DNA of 64,000 bases, from positions 372,001 to 436,000 of the forward strand of contig JAUZTG010000047.1 of assembly GCA_030734395.1 (NCBI GenBank), given 5' to 3'. Both the position numbers and the translations under genes were made by a program. Shown piece after piece: positions 53,948 to 64,000 of the stretch. Under the pieces are notes generated by a model that saw only the letters and a program-made list of their open reading frames with translations, was not told the DNA's origin and searched no databases. Origin of the DNA: Sarocladium kiliense. Lineage: Eukaryota > Ascomycota > Sordariomycetes > Hypocreales > Sarocladiaceae. Numbering within the stretch: the stretch's first letter is position 1; every line of letters begins with the position of its first letter.

Positions 53948-54473
53948 TCATTGTAGTTTCAATCCGTCAAGGGCGGCAGCAGCTCCACCAGCCCCGGCAT
54001 GCTGGAGCTTTTGCAGCACGATCTGAACGATGGCACGGAAAGCCTCCATCTCCTCCTCGACGGTTCCGCCCATGCCAGCGTTGGCAAAACTGATCGAGTT
54101 GGTCACGTAGACCGGCATTTGGAGCTTTCGGGCGAGGAGCTTGGCAATGCGCGTGGCAAACTCGAGGCTGGGCTCATGGGGGTAAAGTGTTGTGCACAAG
54201 GGTTGTGCATTGTTGTAGCGCTGCCGGGATAGTCAGTACATTTCACTTGGCTACTGGTTTCTGTCAGGACCAGGATATGAGGCTCACATCAGGGAGTGCG
54301 TAAACAAAGGAGCCCATGTTTGCGGCACCGGAGAGCTCATCAGGTGAAGCCGTCGTGAGGTTGAGGATGAGGGCCTTTGTCTTGAACGACAGGCGGACGT
54401 GTATCTTGGTGTCGAGAGCTTTCGGCAAGAGCATGGACAGCTCAGCCGCCTGGCTCTGTGCCGTGGTAGCCAT
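53948..54473 (-). CDS. Proteasome assembly chaperone, PAC4-like
   Basis: Two exons, 54473-54288 and 54220-53948, give 152 residues. The sequence is a small alpha/beta protein: KIHVRLSFKTKALILNLTT, GSFVYALPDRYN, then SLEFATRIAKLLARKLQMPVYVTNSISFAN and a final helix (TVEEEMEAFRAIVQIVLQK). This order resembles the fungal proteasome assembly chaperone 4 family, whose members help build the alpha ring of the 20S core together with a PAC3-like partner. A PAC3-type assignment is the main alternative. The intron (54221-54287) has GTGAGC, a TACTGAC branch point and GGCAG. Start chosen at MATTAQSQAAELS because the frame upstream reads as leader. Acts in the cytosol or nucleus; no targeting signal. Confidence 0.85.
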
Positions 54474-54944
54474 TTTGTAGGATGTGTCGAAGTTCAGAGC
54501 AGCCTTCAAGTCCTTATGGAGTCTGAAGATACGTGAGATTGGCCGTGGTGATGTGAGGTTCGACCTTGAGATTGTTTGGTGGGCAGTCACATGATAGGTC
54601 GCTCCCCAGCGATGCAGGCGCTGAATGTTGCCAGCGGAGCGCCATAGATCCCCACTAAGCTGAACGGCGACAGACCCTGACACAACATACCTACACAACA
54701 CGACCGATGCATTGAGCTGTAACAAAAGTTTGATTCGGGGAACAGAAACCGAAAATCGTGGATTTAATCTCTCTAAGAGTTCTGGCTTGAAGTTGCACTT
54801 TGCACTGCAATACACCTACCTTGTCGGCTTACGTCTAGATCGACCTAGGTATCAAGTGTGGTGACGTTCAGTCACTTTGTCATTTGGTCTGTTTGTTGAA
54901 ATGCAAGTTCTACACGATCCGACCATAAGCTACTTCGATGAGAT
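54474..54944. other. Short intergenic region
   Basis: Promoter of the proteasome chaperone gene and 3' region of the antiporter gene. Nothing else seen. Confidence 0.5.
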
Positions 54945-56676
54945 TCAAGAGACTGGCGCTGAGTTCACGCCCCAGGACCCGAGAACGTTAGCCCTCTGTG
55001 TGTCCTGGCCATTCCTCGAGATACCACGTTCCAAGCGCCTCACTCTGTCCACCAGCAAACCCATCGTCACTGGACCTGCAATCGTGCAAAGAGTGATGGC
55101 CCAAGTGATGATCAGGAAAGTCTCCGATGGTTCGTCTTCTGCTGCAGCGGCACGTTTTGCCGCATTTCTGAACACTCCACCTCCTTCGGCCAACGATGAG
55201 ATGAGATACCCAATCTCGCCGCGAGCGACCATGGCAGATCCAAGGATGAGCCCTGGGTAAACCGACAATGGTTTCTCAGGGCTCGCTGAGCTCTTCTTGC
55301 CCTTTCGTCTGCTAGGGGTACTTCGCATCCTCTTGCGACGTATAACACGATCAACGACACGAGCAAAAGTCTTGAACATGACCAAAGGGTTCGGCAAACG
55401 AAGAAGCCACAGGCCGCAGATTAGTTTGCCAACCATCATCAGAACAGTATAAACGAGCCCGCGCCATATGACGGATCCGCTGAACATCTTGGTGATAGGA
55501 ATCGAGAATCCCACGGAGGCCTATTCGCGGGTCAGCAGCTGCAGAAAGGTGAGCGAGGGACCCAAACATACAAAGAATAGTGGCTTGAAGACTCGGTGAA
55601 GAACAGGTTCGTAGTACTTCTCGAACAGCTCGGATCCAGAGTGAGAGTTAATGCGTGCTTCGCCCTCATCGCCTTGAGTCTCGGGGCCATCGTGTGTGGA
55701 AGAGATTTCCACACCTTCAGTTTGTGAGCCACCGCTCCCGCCAGTGGGTGGAATGCTTGATGAAGCAAGCTTTAGCTGAGATGCTTCTGCATCCCACCAG
55801 CTAATCATGGCGCCGGCAATGTAGGCGCCAAGAAGAGGCGACGACCCAGCATATGTTGCACCGGCCACTATGGCAATGAGAGTGCTAGTGCAGAGACAAA
55901 GTGCCGCAAGCTCCTTCTGCAAAAGACGATTAAGCAAAGACGAAGGTCTAGCCTCTCTGGACTTGAAGACCAGCTTGGTCATTGGGAGCACAATGAAGCG
56001 ACAGAACAGAGGTAGCAAGAGAGCCAAGCCCAGCGATACCAGGATGGGTCGGATGACTGTAACCGCATCAAATGAAGAAGAAGAGCCAAAGTTGGAGATG
56101 ACCTGGACCATTATCAAGCCAACGACATCGTCCATCATCGCGGCTGATGTGAGGACCACGCCGAGGCGACTGGAGCTCAAGCCACTTGTGCTCAAGAGGG
56201 TGAAGGTAGTCCCCAAGCTCGTTGAGCAAAGCGCAGCGCCGGCAGCGAACGCTTGGAATGATGAAGCACCGATCATAGGCGAAAGAATAAATGACAGGCC
56301 CATGGGAGCAACGATGCCAGTGAGCGCCACGAGGGTTGACAGACCAATGTTTGCCTTGAGAGCTGAGAATGATGTTGACAAGCCACCTGGAGCTGTTAGA
56401 CTCTCCTAACACTTCTAGGTACGGGAGAGACTCACCCTCAAACACTAGAAGGATCAATCCGATATACCCAAGTTCCACGATGACTTCCTGGGCAGGGACT
56501 TTGAGAATTTGACCACCCGGCAGGCCCCATGCTACTCCGACAAGAATCTGGCCGACGAGTCCGGCATATATCCACGAGTCGAGAACATGATTGACGGTGT
56601 TGAGGACAAGGAGAAATGACGACTGCTTCAGAATTGTTGATATTGACGGCTCATGATATGGCAAGAGGGACGACAT
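54945..56676 (-). CDS. CPA2-type monovalent cation/H+ antiporter
   Basis: Three exons, 56676-56436, 56386-55572 and 55520-54945, give 543 residues. It is a polytopic membrane protein with about 11-13 hydrophobic segments. Family signatures: LGYIGLILLVFEGGLSTS, TSLGTTFTLLS, the tandem aspartates of electrogenic antiporters in SAAMMDDVVGLIMVQV, SPLLGAYIAGAMISWW, and VARGEIGYLISSLA near the C-terminus. A hydrophilic acidic loop (about residues 285-330, SIPPTGGSGGSQTEGVEIS) splits the membrane core and is probably regulatory. Exchange of Na+ or K+ for protons at plasma membrane or an endomembrane is expected, but ion preference and location are not readable. The 49-nt first intron is the shortest in the window. 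The start at MSSLLPYHEPSIS is the first ATG that leaves an intact first helix. Confidence 0.92.
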
Positions 56677-57050
56677 TATGGCGCGTGTTGATTCCGGCCG
56701 TGATGTCAGGAGAGCCAAACCCAGTGTCCTATGGTGACGATGTGGCACTGTTAAGGCCTCTATTCAGCGAACCGTTACTGACGAGTCCGCAGGTACCCAG
56801 ACACACTGTGCGCTAGCTACCTCAAACCTCCAAGCACCAGCCTAGCTCCTGGCCACAGGCAGACCCGTACATTGCTTCATATTGAGGCATCTAATAAGTT
56901 TCGTATTTCGAGCTTGATGAAGAACGTATAATATTGTGCCACGAAATGAGCCCTAATGCTATATCCGGAAGCGTGTCGCCTTCAGAGCCCCCCCCCCCCC
57001 CCCCCCCCCCCGGGGGAATGCCGGGCCACTAGACCCTACTTCAAGTACCT
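56677..57050. other. Short intergenic region with long C tract
   Basis: Promoter of the antiporter and 3' region of the beta-helix gene. Contains the C24 tract listed separately. Confidence 0.5.
56988..57016. repeat. C24 tract followed by G5
   Basis: 24 consecutive C (56988-57011) followed directly by five G, about 35 bases beyond the stop codon of the beta-helix gene, so on that gene's strand it is a C5-G24 tract in the 3' UTR. Long homopolymers of this kind are prone to slippage and miscalling. Confidence 0.9.
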
Positions 57051-59356
57051 TTAGGCATTCGGAACGTATGTGCCAGAGGCAACGAGCAACCCCAGCTTTC
57101 CGGTTCTTGGATTCTTATAGGTGACAGTGCCCGTGACATTAGTTTCAGTTGATACCTTCACCTTGTAGGTGGCCACCGCTGAGCCATCTGCTGGGACGTG
57201 TCGTGGGACTTTCACGGCCGAGACCCGGGCTCCATTCGCGGAGACTTGGAAGTCAAGTTGCTCGAACTTGACGTCATCGAAGTTCGTCACGTTCACCGCC
57301 AGCAAGCCATCCTTTGTTCCAATGGAGAGGTAGCCATCAGACAGACTGTCATCGTTGGAGACGGGCCGGTCAGCGCGCGCGCCCGGCGGGATGCCAGCAC
57401 GATATGCAGCCTTTTGGCCGACGGCTGTCATGTTCAGAAGGCTTGAGACGACATAGTTCCTCAGGAAAGTGTTCCCACGACGGCCAGTGCCGTTTGGCTG
57501 GTTCACCAGGGTATCGCCGACTTTGCCCCAGTTGTCCATGACGGTCATATTGCCAGTGTGCAGATTGATATTACCGTCATTTGCCTGCCACCACCTCCTG
57601 CTCGAGAAAAAGACGTTATTGTTGATAGTCATGTTGCTGGAGCCTTCGTCTGGATACATGCCGGGCCAGTCGGCGTCATAGACGTAGTTCTCGGTGAACA
57701 CCGTGCCAGGGCTTCGAGACAATGTATATAAAGCCGCTAGATCCGTGTGTAGTTTGCCGTAGTCATGGATCAGGTTGCCTCGGATGAGATTATTCTTGGA
57801 TGTGGTGGGAGTGGTGTACAAGGGTTGATATTTGTACAGCCCGCGATTGAGATATTCGACACTGCCACCGGCATCATTAGATCCCCAGCCGTAACCGTGG
57901 GAAATGCCAGAGTACGGAGCTGTTTGTAGATCGTTGTGCTCAATGGTTGAGTTCTGGACGTAGGTAGTGAGAATATTAACCGTAGAGCTGAAGAGGGCAG
58001 AGTTGTTGAAAAAGATGTTTCCTTCAATGTTGATAAGTGAGCTGATCATCCGATCGTCGGTAGGATGATGGGCCAAGGCCTTGATACCACCAGCTGTGAT
58101 ACTGTTCCCCATAACTTGAGTGAAGTAACTGTCAGTGATAGAAATTTGCTGAGTACCCAAACCGACGCCAGTCAAGTGAGCATTATCATCGTTGCCGATG
58201 CCGATGCCCCCGGCACCGAACTGCGTGAACAAGCACTTGGACAGCTTGATAGAACGTGCGGCACTGATCTGAATAGCGCTAGGCATCTGATGCCACCGTG
58301 GACGGGAAGCCTCAAACTCTGGGTAGGTTGTGTTCTCGCCAATGTATCCACCAGTCTGCTGGTCGACGTAGCCAAAACCCTGGCCGGGTTTCAACCAGGT
58401 ACTATGCGACTGTACCGAGGATTCTAGTCAGCAGGTATCCATACACGTATTTGCCTAGATGTAATACTTACAAAAGTAAATCCCTGGAACGACAAGTCGT
58501 GGATAGGTTCATCGTATGTGCCACCTATCACGAGGATTGCCTCCTGAATACCCAGGTAGGCACTGACGCTCGTCATGTCTTGGTTAGGGAGAGGCTTGTA
58601 GTACACCTTCCCGGCCTTGGAATCGAGAAAATACTCGCCACCGTTTTCTAAAAGCTGCAGGTTGTTCTGGATGTAGACACCCGAGTCATGGAAAGGGGAT
58701 TTGACAGTATCCCAGCCAATAATTTGATTCGCCCACGAAGTTTGTTTCATCACAATCTGCCGGGTCCCAATTGACTCAATAGGAGAATAGCGATCAGTGA
58801 ACGAGTTGATGAAGCGCACTTCGGCTATGTCGACGTCGGTGAGGTTCATAAGATAGTCGTACTTGGGGTCGGTCCAGGTCATCCCCGTAGCCGTGAAGCT
58901 AAAGTCCTTTCGGTTGTCGAGCCTCTTACGCGCGTAATTGGCAGCGTGCCCTGCGACGTAGAGGTTCCGCGACTCGACGCCCTTGGGTACGGAAGCCTGC
59001 CAGATGCCGTCGTCATTCTCCTCCCAACCTTTGATAGCAAGGCCGCCGGACAGCACAGCATTGTCACCAATCCAGCGGACAGGATGATTCTTGGTGCCGG
59101 AATCTTCCGCCGCAAATTGCAAAGGAGAGTTGAGAGTATAAGTCCCCTCCGACACGTGCACGGTGATGTCAAGGTGGTGGTGGTGGTCCCTCGAAAGAGC
59201 AGCACGCACTGCTTCCTGAGCTTTGTTCAAGGTGCGGAAGGGCCGCCGGGGAGAGGCACCATTGTTCCTGTCGGATCCGCCAGTGGCCACATAGAACGTT
59301 CTGGCCGCGACGTCCACAGCAATGGGAAGAAACAAGAAAGCTAAAGAGGGCTTCAT
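57051..59356 (-). CDS. Secreted right-handed parallel beta-helix protein, probable carbohydrate-active enzyme
   Basis: Two exons, 59356-58472 and 58409-57051, give 747 residues. It begins with a signal peptide (MKPSLAFLFLPIAVDVAA), then the pattern FYVATGGSDRNNGASPRRPF, the usual entry to extracellular parallel beta-helix enzymes of the pectin-lyase-like superfamily. Helix coils follow with repeated asparagine/hydrophobic spacing (IEGNIFFNNSALFSSTVN, IEHNDLQTAPYSGISHGYG, NNLIRGNLIHDYGK, NMTINNNVFFSSRRWW). The last 90 residues look like a small beta-sandwich (SANGARVSAVKVPRH to the C-terminus). Many N-glycosylation sequons support secretion. The two-part layout recalls GH141-like beta-helix glycosidases, but the catalytic acids are not identifiable by eye, so the substrate stays open. 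The intron (58410-58471) has GTAAGT, CTGAC and TACAG. The gene diverges from a sugar-permease gene. Confidence 0.9.
58476..58597. repeat. Segment duplicated at 63785-63917 (source copy)
   Basis: This stretch is the 3' end of exon 1 of the beta-helix gene. A near-identical copy in the same orientation lies 5.3 kb to the right. Shared blocks include AAATCCCTGGAACGACAAGT, AGGTTCATCGTATGTGCCAC and GAGGATTGCCTCCTGAATAC. Confidence 0.95.
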
Positions 59357-61533
59357 GGTGTTCTAGTCAAGTACCAGGAATACAACGATGCTCTTGCTTC
59401 GGTGTGAGATAAAGAGAGAAGTGCGAGGACTCAGACATCGCAAAGCTAGACGATTTGTCTCTGATCTTATACTTGATTCTTCCGCTGGCATCTACGGCTC
59501 TATACCGCACAGTCGGGAAACTGGGGTCAGCGTATGTTGTTTTGCGGGGAAAGAAGGGGAATATTAGTCTGGGGAATTCAGCCGTCAAGGAGCCGCAGCC
59601 AAAGCCATCTAAGGCATGGACTATGACGTTCCCCGTTCCTACGTTGTGAAGGAAATCTGGGTCCTATGAAGCGACTTACATGCTTCCCCTGTGATAGTCG
59701 TGCTATATAAGAAACCGTCGGTTGGGGATCGTTTCCCCGCGCATGCAATGTTTACCCTCCTCCCCGCTCCCCCGCAGTAGCTGGGGTAGCATATGGAGAA
59801 GTGCGTAAATGGTTTTCCTTGGTCGAGGTCGACACTCGGACTTTGTTCACTGCCGGACTGTGACCCTCCAGTTTCTTTGCTATACTCGACTTGCATCGTT
59901 AGTTTTGCCAAGAGCCTGGCTTCTTGCGCAGTGGCTAGGTTGATCAATCTTGAGCGGGTTATAGAACGCACCCGTCGGCTTTATGGCATTCTCCCGCCGG
60001 TCTTCTGCTCCGAATGGAGTCATGAAGCGGCTCGTAAGGTCAACCGAGGCTGATTGCTGTCGTTCAAGTCATATTTTCCAAGCCTTTGCCTCCTCAACCT
60101 TCGTCTGTTGTAGTCCCAGACTGCATTCAGCCTAATGTCTGTATGCTACAGCTGTCGTCCATTCCCTCAAGTAGGGCCTAGCCTTCCTCATTTCCTGGCT
60201 TCAGGTCCGACAAACAAGCGCTGACGTGAGGGTCAACAGGTTGTAAGGGTAACCGACTACAAAACCGACGGGTATACGGAAGAGATTCGTACAGTAGATG
60301 CTGTTCTAGGTCCAGTCCCTAGCTGATGATGTTCCCGGGTCGCCACTAGTCATCTTCTGATAGCAATGTGGCACCGAGGGCGAGAAGGTCAGGCGGTGTA
60401 CCGCCCTCAGAAACATCCACTGCTTCCTCCTTCTGCTCACATGCTACGGTGATCAACTTCACGTGCCCGTCACATTTTCAAGTTTTGTGGGGGAAGGTCC
60501 GGTGCTGGGACAATCCCACCCATAGCTTCAATCATCGCCATGGTGTGGCTTGCGACCAGCTATGGCCTGGAGGCCCTCCTGTGGCCGCGAATGAAGCCCC
60601 AACACTGTTGAAGAAAAGCGGAAACCACGAATGCCCTAAGTCTGGGTCTATTCCCTGATCCCCAAGATATAACGCGCCAAGAGGGGTTCATAGACGAGAG
60701 ATGAGAGGAAGTACCGAGGTCAATGCTCTAGTTCTCAGCAGCGCGATTGTCTCGGTAACACACATGGATCTGAGCTCCCTTAAGCGATGTCTGAATAGGC
60801 CCACGCAGAGAGGAGATACCCAACTAGATAAATGACAGCTACCTGGTTGTCGGTGGCTGAGATTGACTCAAATTGCCCACCCGCTCAATCGAGCCAGTCG
60901 ATAGGGGATCCGGGCTAACACCCGGACTGCAGACAGGTTAGAAACAGCTAGTAAGGAAACGCCCAGGCCCGCCACCGGCCCAATGCTCGGAGCCGGTCCC
61001 GCCTCCAGCCCACAGAGTGAGTGAGGTATCATGCTGCAAAGAGATATGTTTCTGACCATAATCAAAGAGTGCGAAACTATTTGGCACACAAAAACTAAAA
61101 CAAACAGAGCTAGCGTATATATGCCATTTCGATAGTTCCCTGCGCCTCCGGACTTGGCTTCATCGTCGTAAGCGCCGGCTCTTCCTATACTGGCTGACAC
61201 AGTCCGTAGATGTGTGAACCAATGGTCAGTCGACTGAGATCATCCGACGGGATGAAAGTACAGAATGCAAGGGTCATAACTTCCCCAAACTCCCCCACGG
61301 GGAAGAAGAGCTTGATATCGTCAGTGCGGGGTGGCCTCACTAGATACCAAACACCGAGGCTACAAACTGCAGGACTGACCCTCTGCCTGACACTACAAGT
61401 ATTAAATACTTCTTGGCTTCTTCCACCCATACTCGCTTTCATCCTTCGAGCCAAGTAGTCAGGCGCTTTGTTGATTTTGTCACTCCCCAAGAGTTTATCA
61501 AGACTCCATCCAAGTCTGCCACAACCATATGAA
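59357..61533. other. Divergent intergenic region between beta-helix enzyme and sugar permease
   Basis: 2.2 kb between the start codons of two head-to-head genes, so it must hold both promoters. No coding frame is supported. Specific activator sites cannot be assigned with confidence by eye. Confidence 0.5.
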
Positions 61534-63540
61534 ATGCGCGTACAAGAAGAAAACACAGTCGTTGTGCTGACGGACCGTGAGCGCAACAACTTCGCCCTTG
61601 AGGACCCTGCGGTCTTGGAACTCATCACTCGTGCGGAGCAGGCCGTCAACAATGATCGCAAGTTGACGATTTGGCAGGCGTTGACGAAGTACAAGAAAGC
61701 CGTGTTTTGGGCTATGATCCTGTCCACCGCACTGGTCATGGAAGGGTACGACATTGTTGTGGTATGAGGCCATCCGATCCTCACAGCTTGCTTTCTGGCT
61801 GTGATCAGCAGTCCCTGCTCTTACAAAATCATGGTGGACATGTCCGGCTGACATAGACTCCTGGGGCAGATCAACTCATTCTTTGGCCAGAGCCAGTTCA
61901 GGGAGCGTTTCGGCACATACGACCCTGGAACCGACAAGAAGCTGATCACAGCCGCTTGGCAATCTGGTTTAGCGAATTCGGCTTTGGTTGGTCAATTGTT
62001 CGGGCTCCTTGTGAACTCCTACTGCCAGGATCGCTTTGGCTGTCGATATACCATGATGGTGTTCATGGCTTGGATGGCGGCAGCCATCTTTATCCCCTTC
62101 TTTGCCCCGTCTCTCTCGGTATTGGCATTTGGTGAGGCAATGTGTGGTATATCTTGGGGTGTCTTCCAGGTAAGCCTCGCTCCATTGGCTGGCGTATCAT
62201 CACCACCAGGTTGGTTCTAGGCTGACAAACTTTTATTTTTCCAAGACCCTTACAACGACCTACGCATGCGAAGTTGTCCCCATTATCCTGCGGCCTTATG
62301 TCACCTCATATGTAGCAATGTGTTGGGGCGCCGGTATCCTACTCTCCTCAGGTGTCATCCGAGCGGTTGCGAGTATTGAAGGGGACCTTGGTTGGCGGCT
62401 TCCCTTTGCTTTGCAGTGGGTTTGGCCAGTCCCGCTGTTCATCGTTGCCTACCTGGCACCAGAGTCGCCCTGGAATAGTGTCAGACGGGATAAGGTGGAA
62501 GAGGCGAGGAAGAACCTGATGCGTCTGACGGGAGACTCTCCTATGAAGGCGGAGGAGGTCGAGGCCAGCTTGGCGTATATCAGGTATACGACGGAGATGG
62601 AGAGGGCAGAGACGGAGACTGCTTCCTTCTGGGAGTGCTTCCGAGGTACCAATCTCCGTCGAACTGAAATTGTGAGTATCATCGTTCAGCCCAAGGTGCG
62701 CAACTTGGATTCGCTGACAGCCCGCGTTTCACAACACAGAACTGCGTTGTGTGGATGTCACAAATCTTGTGCGGCAACCCACTCCTCAGCTATGCTGTTG
62801 TATTTCTTGAAGCTGTAGGCTTTAGTGAGATCCAGGCTTTCGACACCAACATCGCGCTATCCGCCTGCTTCATCATTGGCGGTGTTATTTGCTGGTTTAT
62901 GTTTCCCCATCTGGGTAGAGCCACCATCTACATGTCAGGGTTGACCTTTATGTTCTTTACCCTGGTAGCTATCGGTGGTCTGGCTTTCTCTGATAAGAAA
63001 TCTGCCCAACTCGCTCAAGGAATTGTTCTTGTTATCTCAACGGTCGTCAACGAAAGCACCCTGGGTCCAGGCTGCTATCCGATTGTCTCTGAAACTCCCT
63101 CCGGTCGATTAAGGTACAAGACAATCGCTATTGGCAGATTCGTGTACAACTTGACCAACATCTTCCAAAACGCTGTAACCCCTCGGATGCTGTCTCCAAC
63201 TGGTGCGTCAACCTTCTTTCCTACTTCCAAATGGAGGATTTGCAGTTGACACTCGTGAAACAGCCTGGAACTGGGGCGGCAAAGCAGGTCTCTTCTATGC
63301 AGGAACGAATCTCCTCTGCAATGTTTGGTGCTATTTCCGCCTTCCTGAGACCAAGGATCGATCTTTTGGTGAGATTGATCTGCTGTTCGAGCACAAGATC
63401 TCTGCCAGAAAGTTCAAGAGCACGAAAGTCGATCGTGAGTCTCGACTCCGCCATGTCTGGCTGATCAGTGTGCAAGTTTATTGACATCACCAGAATTTGT
63501 TCACCAGGACAGCGAAAAGATCCCAAGGGGCGATTTGTAA
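61534..63540 (+). CDS. MFS sugar transporter, maltose/alpha-glucoside permease type
   Basis: Six exons: 61534-61761, 61870-62169, 62246-62671, 62740-63202, 63264-63434 and 63494-63540, giving 544 residues, the usual length of MAL31-type permeases. The N-terminal tail (MRVQEENTVVVLTDRERNNFA) precedes 12 membrane segments. Sugar-porter signatures: QDRFGCR after helix 2, YLAPESPW after helix 6, GRLRYKTIAIGR between helices 10 and 11, and LPETKDRSFGEIDLLFEHKISARKF at the end of helix 12. The first exon junction gives EGYDIVVINSFFGQ, which fixes an acceptor at 61869 over a nearby AG that shifts frame. The last exon encodes only 15 residues, so the cytosolic tail is short. Alpha-glucoside/H+ symport at the plasma membrane is typical of the subfamily; the substrate here is inferred. 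It is divergent from the beta-helix gene. Confidence 0.95.
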
Positions 63541-64000
63541 AGATGGCAGGCGGCGCAGTGAGGACTTTTATGCCTCAGATTTCTCAAGAAGTCCTGGGCA
63601 TCTATCAAGAGGCTTCAACTACATGTGATACCGAAGGACGCTGGACATAGCGCGAGTCCCAACTAGAAGATTCAGGATCAGATGCTGAACAGAACCAGGC
63701 TCACTGACATTCTTTCACCCATCTTCTCTAGTCGTAGGCCTCAATGGTCGATGGTGCAATCTCCCAATACCACACTGATCCGCAAATAAATCCCTGGAAC
63801 GACAAGTCGTGAATAGGTTCATCGTATGTGCCACCTATCTCGAGGATTGCCTCCTGAATACCTCAACTACCCAGGTAGGCACTGACTCTCGTCATGTCTT
63901 GATCAGGGAGAGGCTTCTAGCTGTATCCCGCCACGGGGAACATGTGCCTGGCCAGGCCCTTCGTGACACGCCGATTCCAGGGGATGTAGCCTAACCCTGT
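63541..64000. other. Downstream region of the permease with a duplicated fragment
   Basis: 3' UTR of the permease, then from about 63785 a fragment copied from the beta-helix gene (listed separately). The last 80 bases match nothing else noticed in the window. Confidence 0.5.
63785..63917 (-). pseudogene. Orphan fragment of the beta-helix gene
   Basis: About 133 bases nearly identical to 58476-58597, with a few substitutions and one 9-base insertion (after the shared CTCCTGAATAC). On the minus strand it would encode the region around SAYLGIQEAILVIGG to DEPIHDL. Both edges end abruptly and the flanks are unrelated to the source gene, so this is a fragment and not a second gene within the window. 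The insertion is a multiple of three, which would fit descent from a paralogous coding copy. Confidence 0.9.

Noticed and set aside
61822..61854. Alternative splice acceptor (CATAG at 61851-61855) for the first permease intron
   Set aside because: It shifts the frame out of INSFFGQ; the acceptor at 61869 keeps it and matches the family.

Overview
The window is nuclear DNA of a filamentous ascomycete. The protein-coding genes have short introns (about 49-108 nt) with GTAAGT/GTGAGT-type donors, CTGAC/CTAAC branch points and CAG/TAG acceptors. The protein families are typically ascomycete: Zn2Cys6 regulator, NB-ARC/TPR NLR-like protein, fungal transportin, MAL-type sugar permease and a SPRY-domain Rsp5 adaptor. 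The gene set and the style of the proteins would suit a dothideomycete, but that placement is an inference and no marker in the window settles it.

Layout, left to right. 1.3-3.2 kb (+): Dcr2-like metallophosphoesterase. 4.0-7.8 kb (-): six-exon NLR-like protein with an N-terminal alpha/beta hydrolase, a central NB-ARC ATPase and C-terminal TPRs. 8.8-14.2 kb (-): giant disordered protein with a Dbl-homology-like region and PH-like regions. 15.9-17.1 kb (-): single-pass membrane protein. 18.6-20.3 kb (-): proline-rich disordered protein. 20.3-24.8 kb: no gene, but a perfect 25-bp hairpin. 24.8-25.7 kb (-): endonuclease/exonuclease/phosphatase-fold enzyme. 25.7-29.4 kb: no gene, with a 26-bp perfect palindrome and a tRNA-like fragment. 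29.4-30.2 kb (+): small acidic protein ending in a PP1-docking-like motif. 32.1-33.9 kb (+): Ssh4/Ear1-type SPRY protein. 34.4-36.0 kb (-): Caps_synth-type glycosyltransferase broken by one TAG. 38.5-40.3 kb (-): Zn2Cys6 transcription factor. 40.3-49.5 kb: a 9-kb stretch without a convincing gene. 49.5-52.4 kb (-): transportin. 53.9-54.5 kb (-): proteasome assembly chaperone. 54.9-56.7 kb (-): CPA2-type cation/H+ antiporter. 57.1-59.4 kb (-) and 61.5-63.5 kb (+): a divergent pair encoding a secreted parallel beta-helix protein and a MAL-type sugar transporter. 63.8-63.9 kb: a stray duplicate of about 130 bp of the beta-helix gene.

How the genes fit together. Most are independent housekeeping genes: nuclear import, proteasome assembly, ion homeostasis, membrane-protein sorting and signalling phosphatase. 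Two items have local logic. The beta-helix protein and sugar permease diverge from a shared 2.2-kb intergenic region and could form a small carbohydrate-use unit (release outside, uptake at the membrane). The hydrolase-NB-ARC-TPR protein has the effector-switch-sensor layout of fungal NLRs proposed to act in non-self recognition.

Exon structures were assembled by hand from reading frame, splice consensus and protein-family continuity. For every multi-exon gene the summed exon length is a multiple of three, which supports the models. No cDNA evidence was available.
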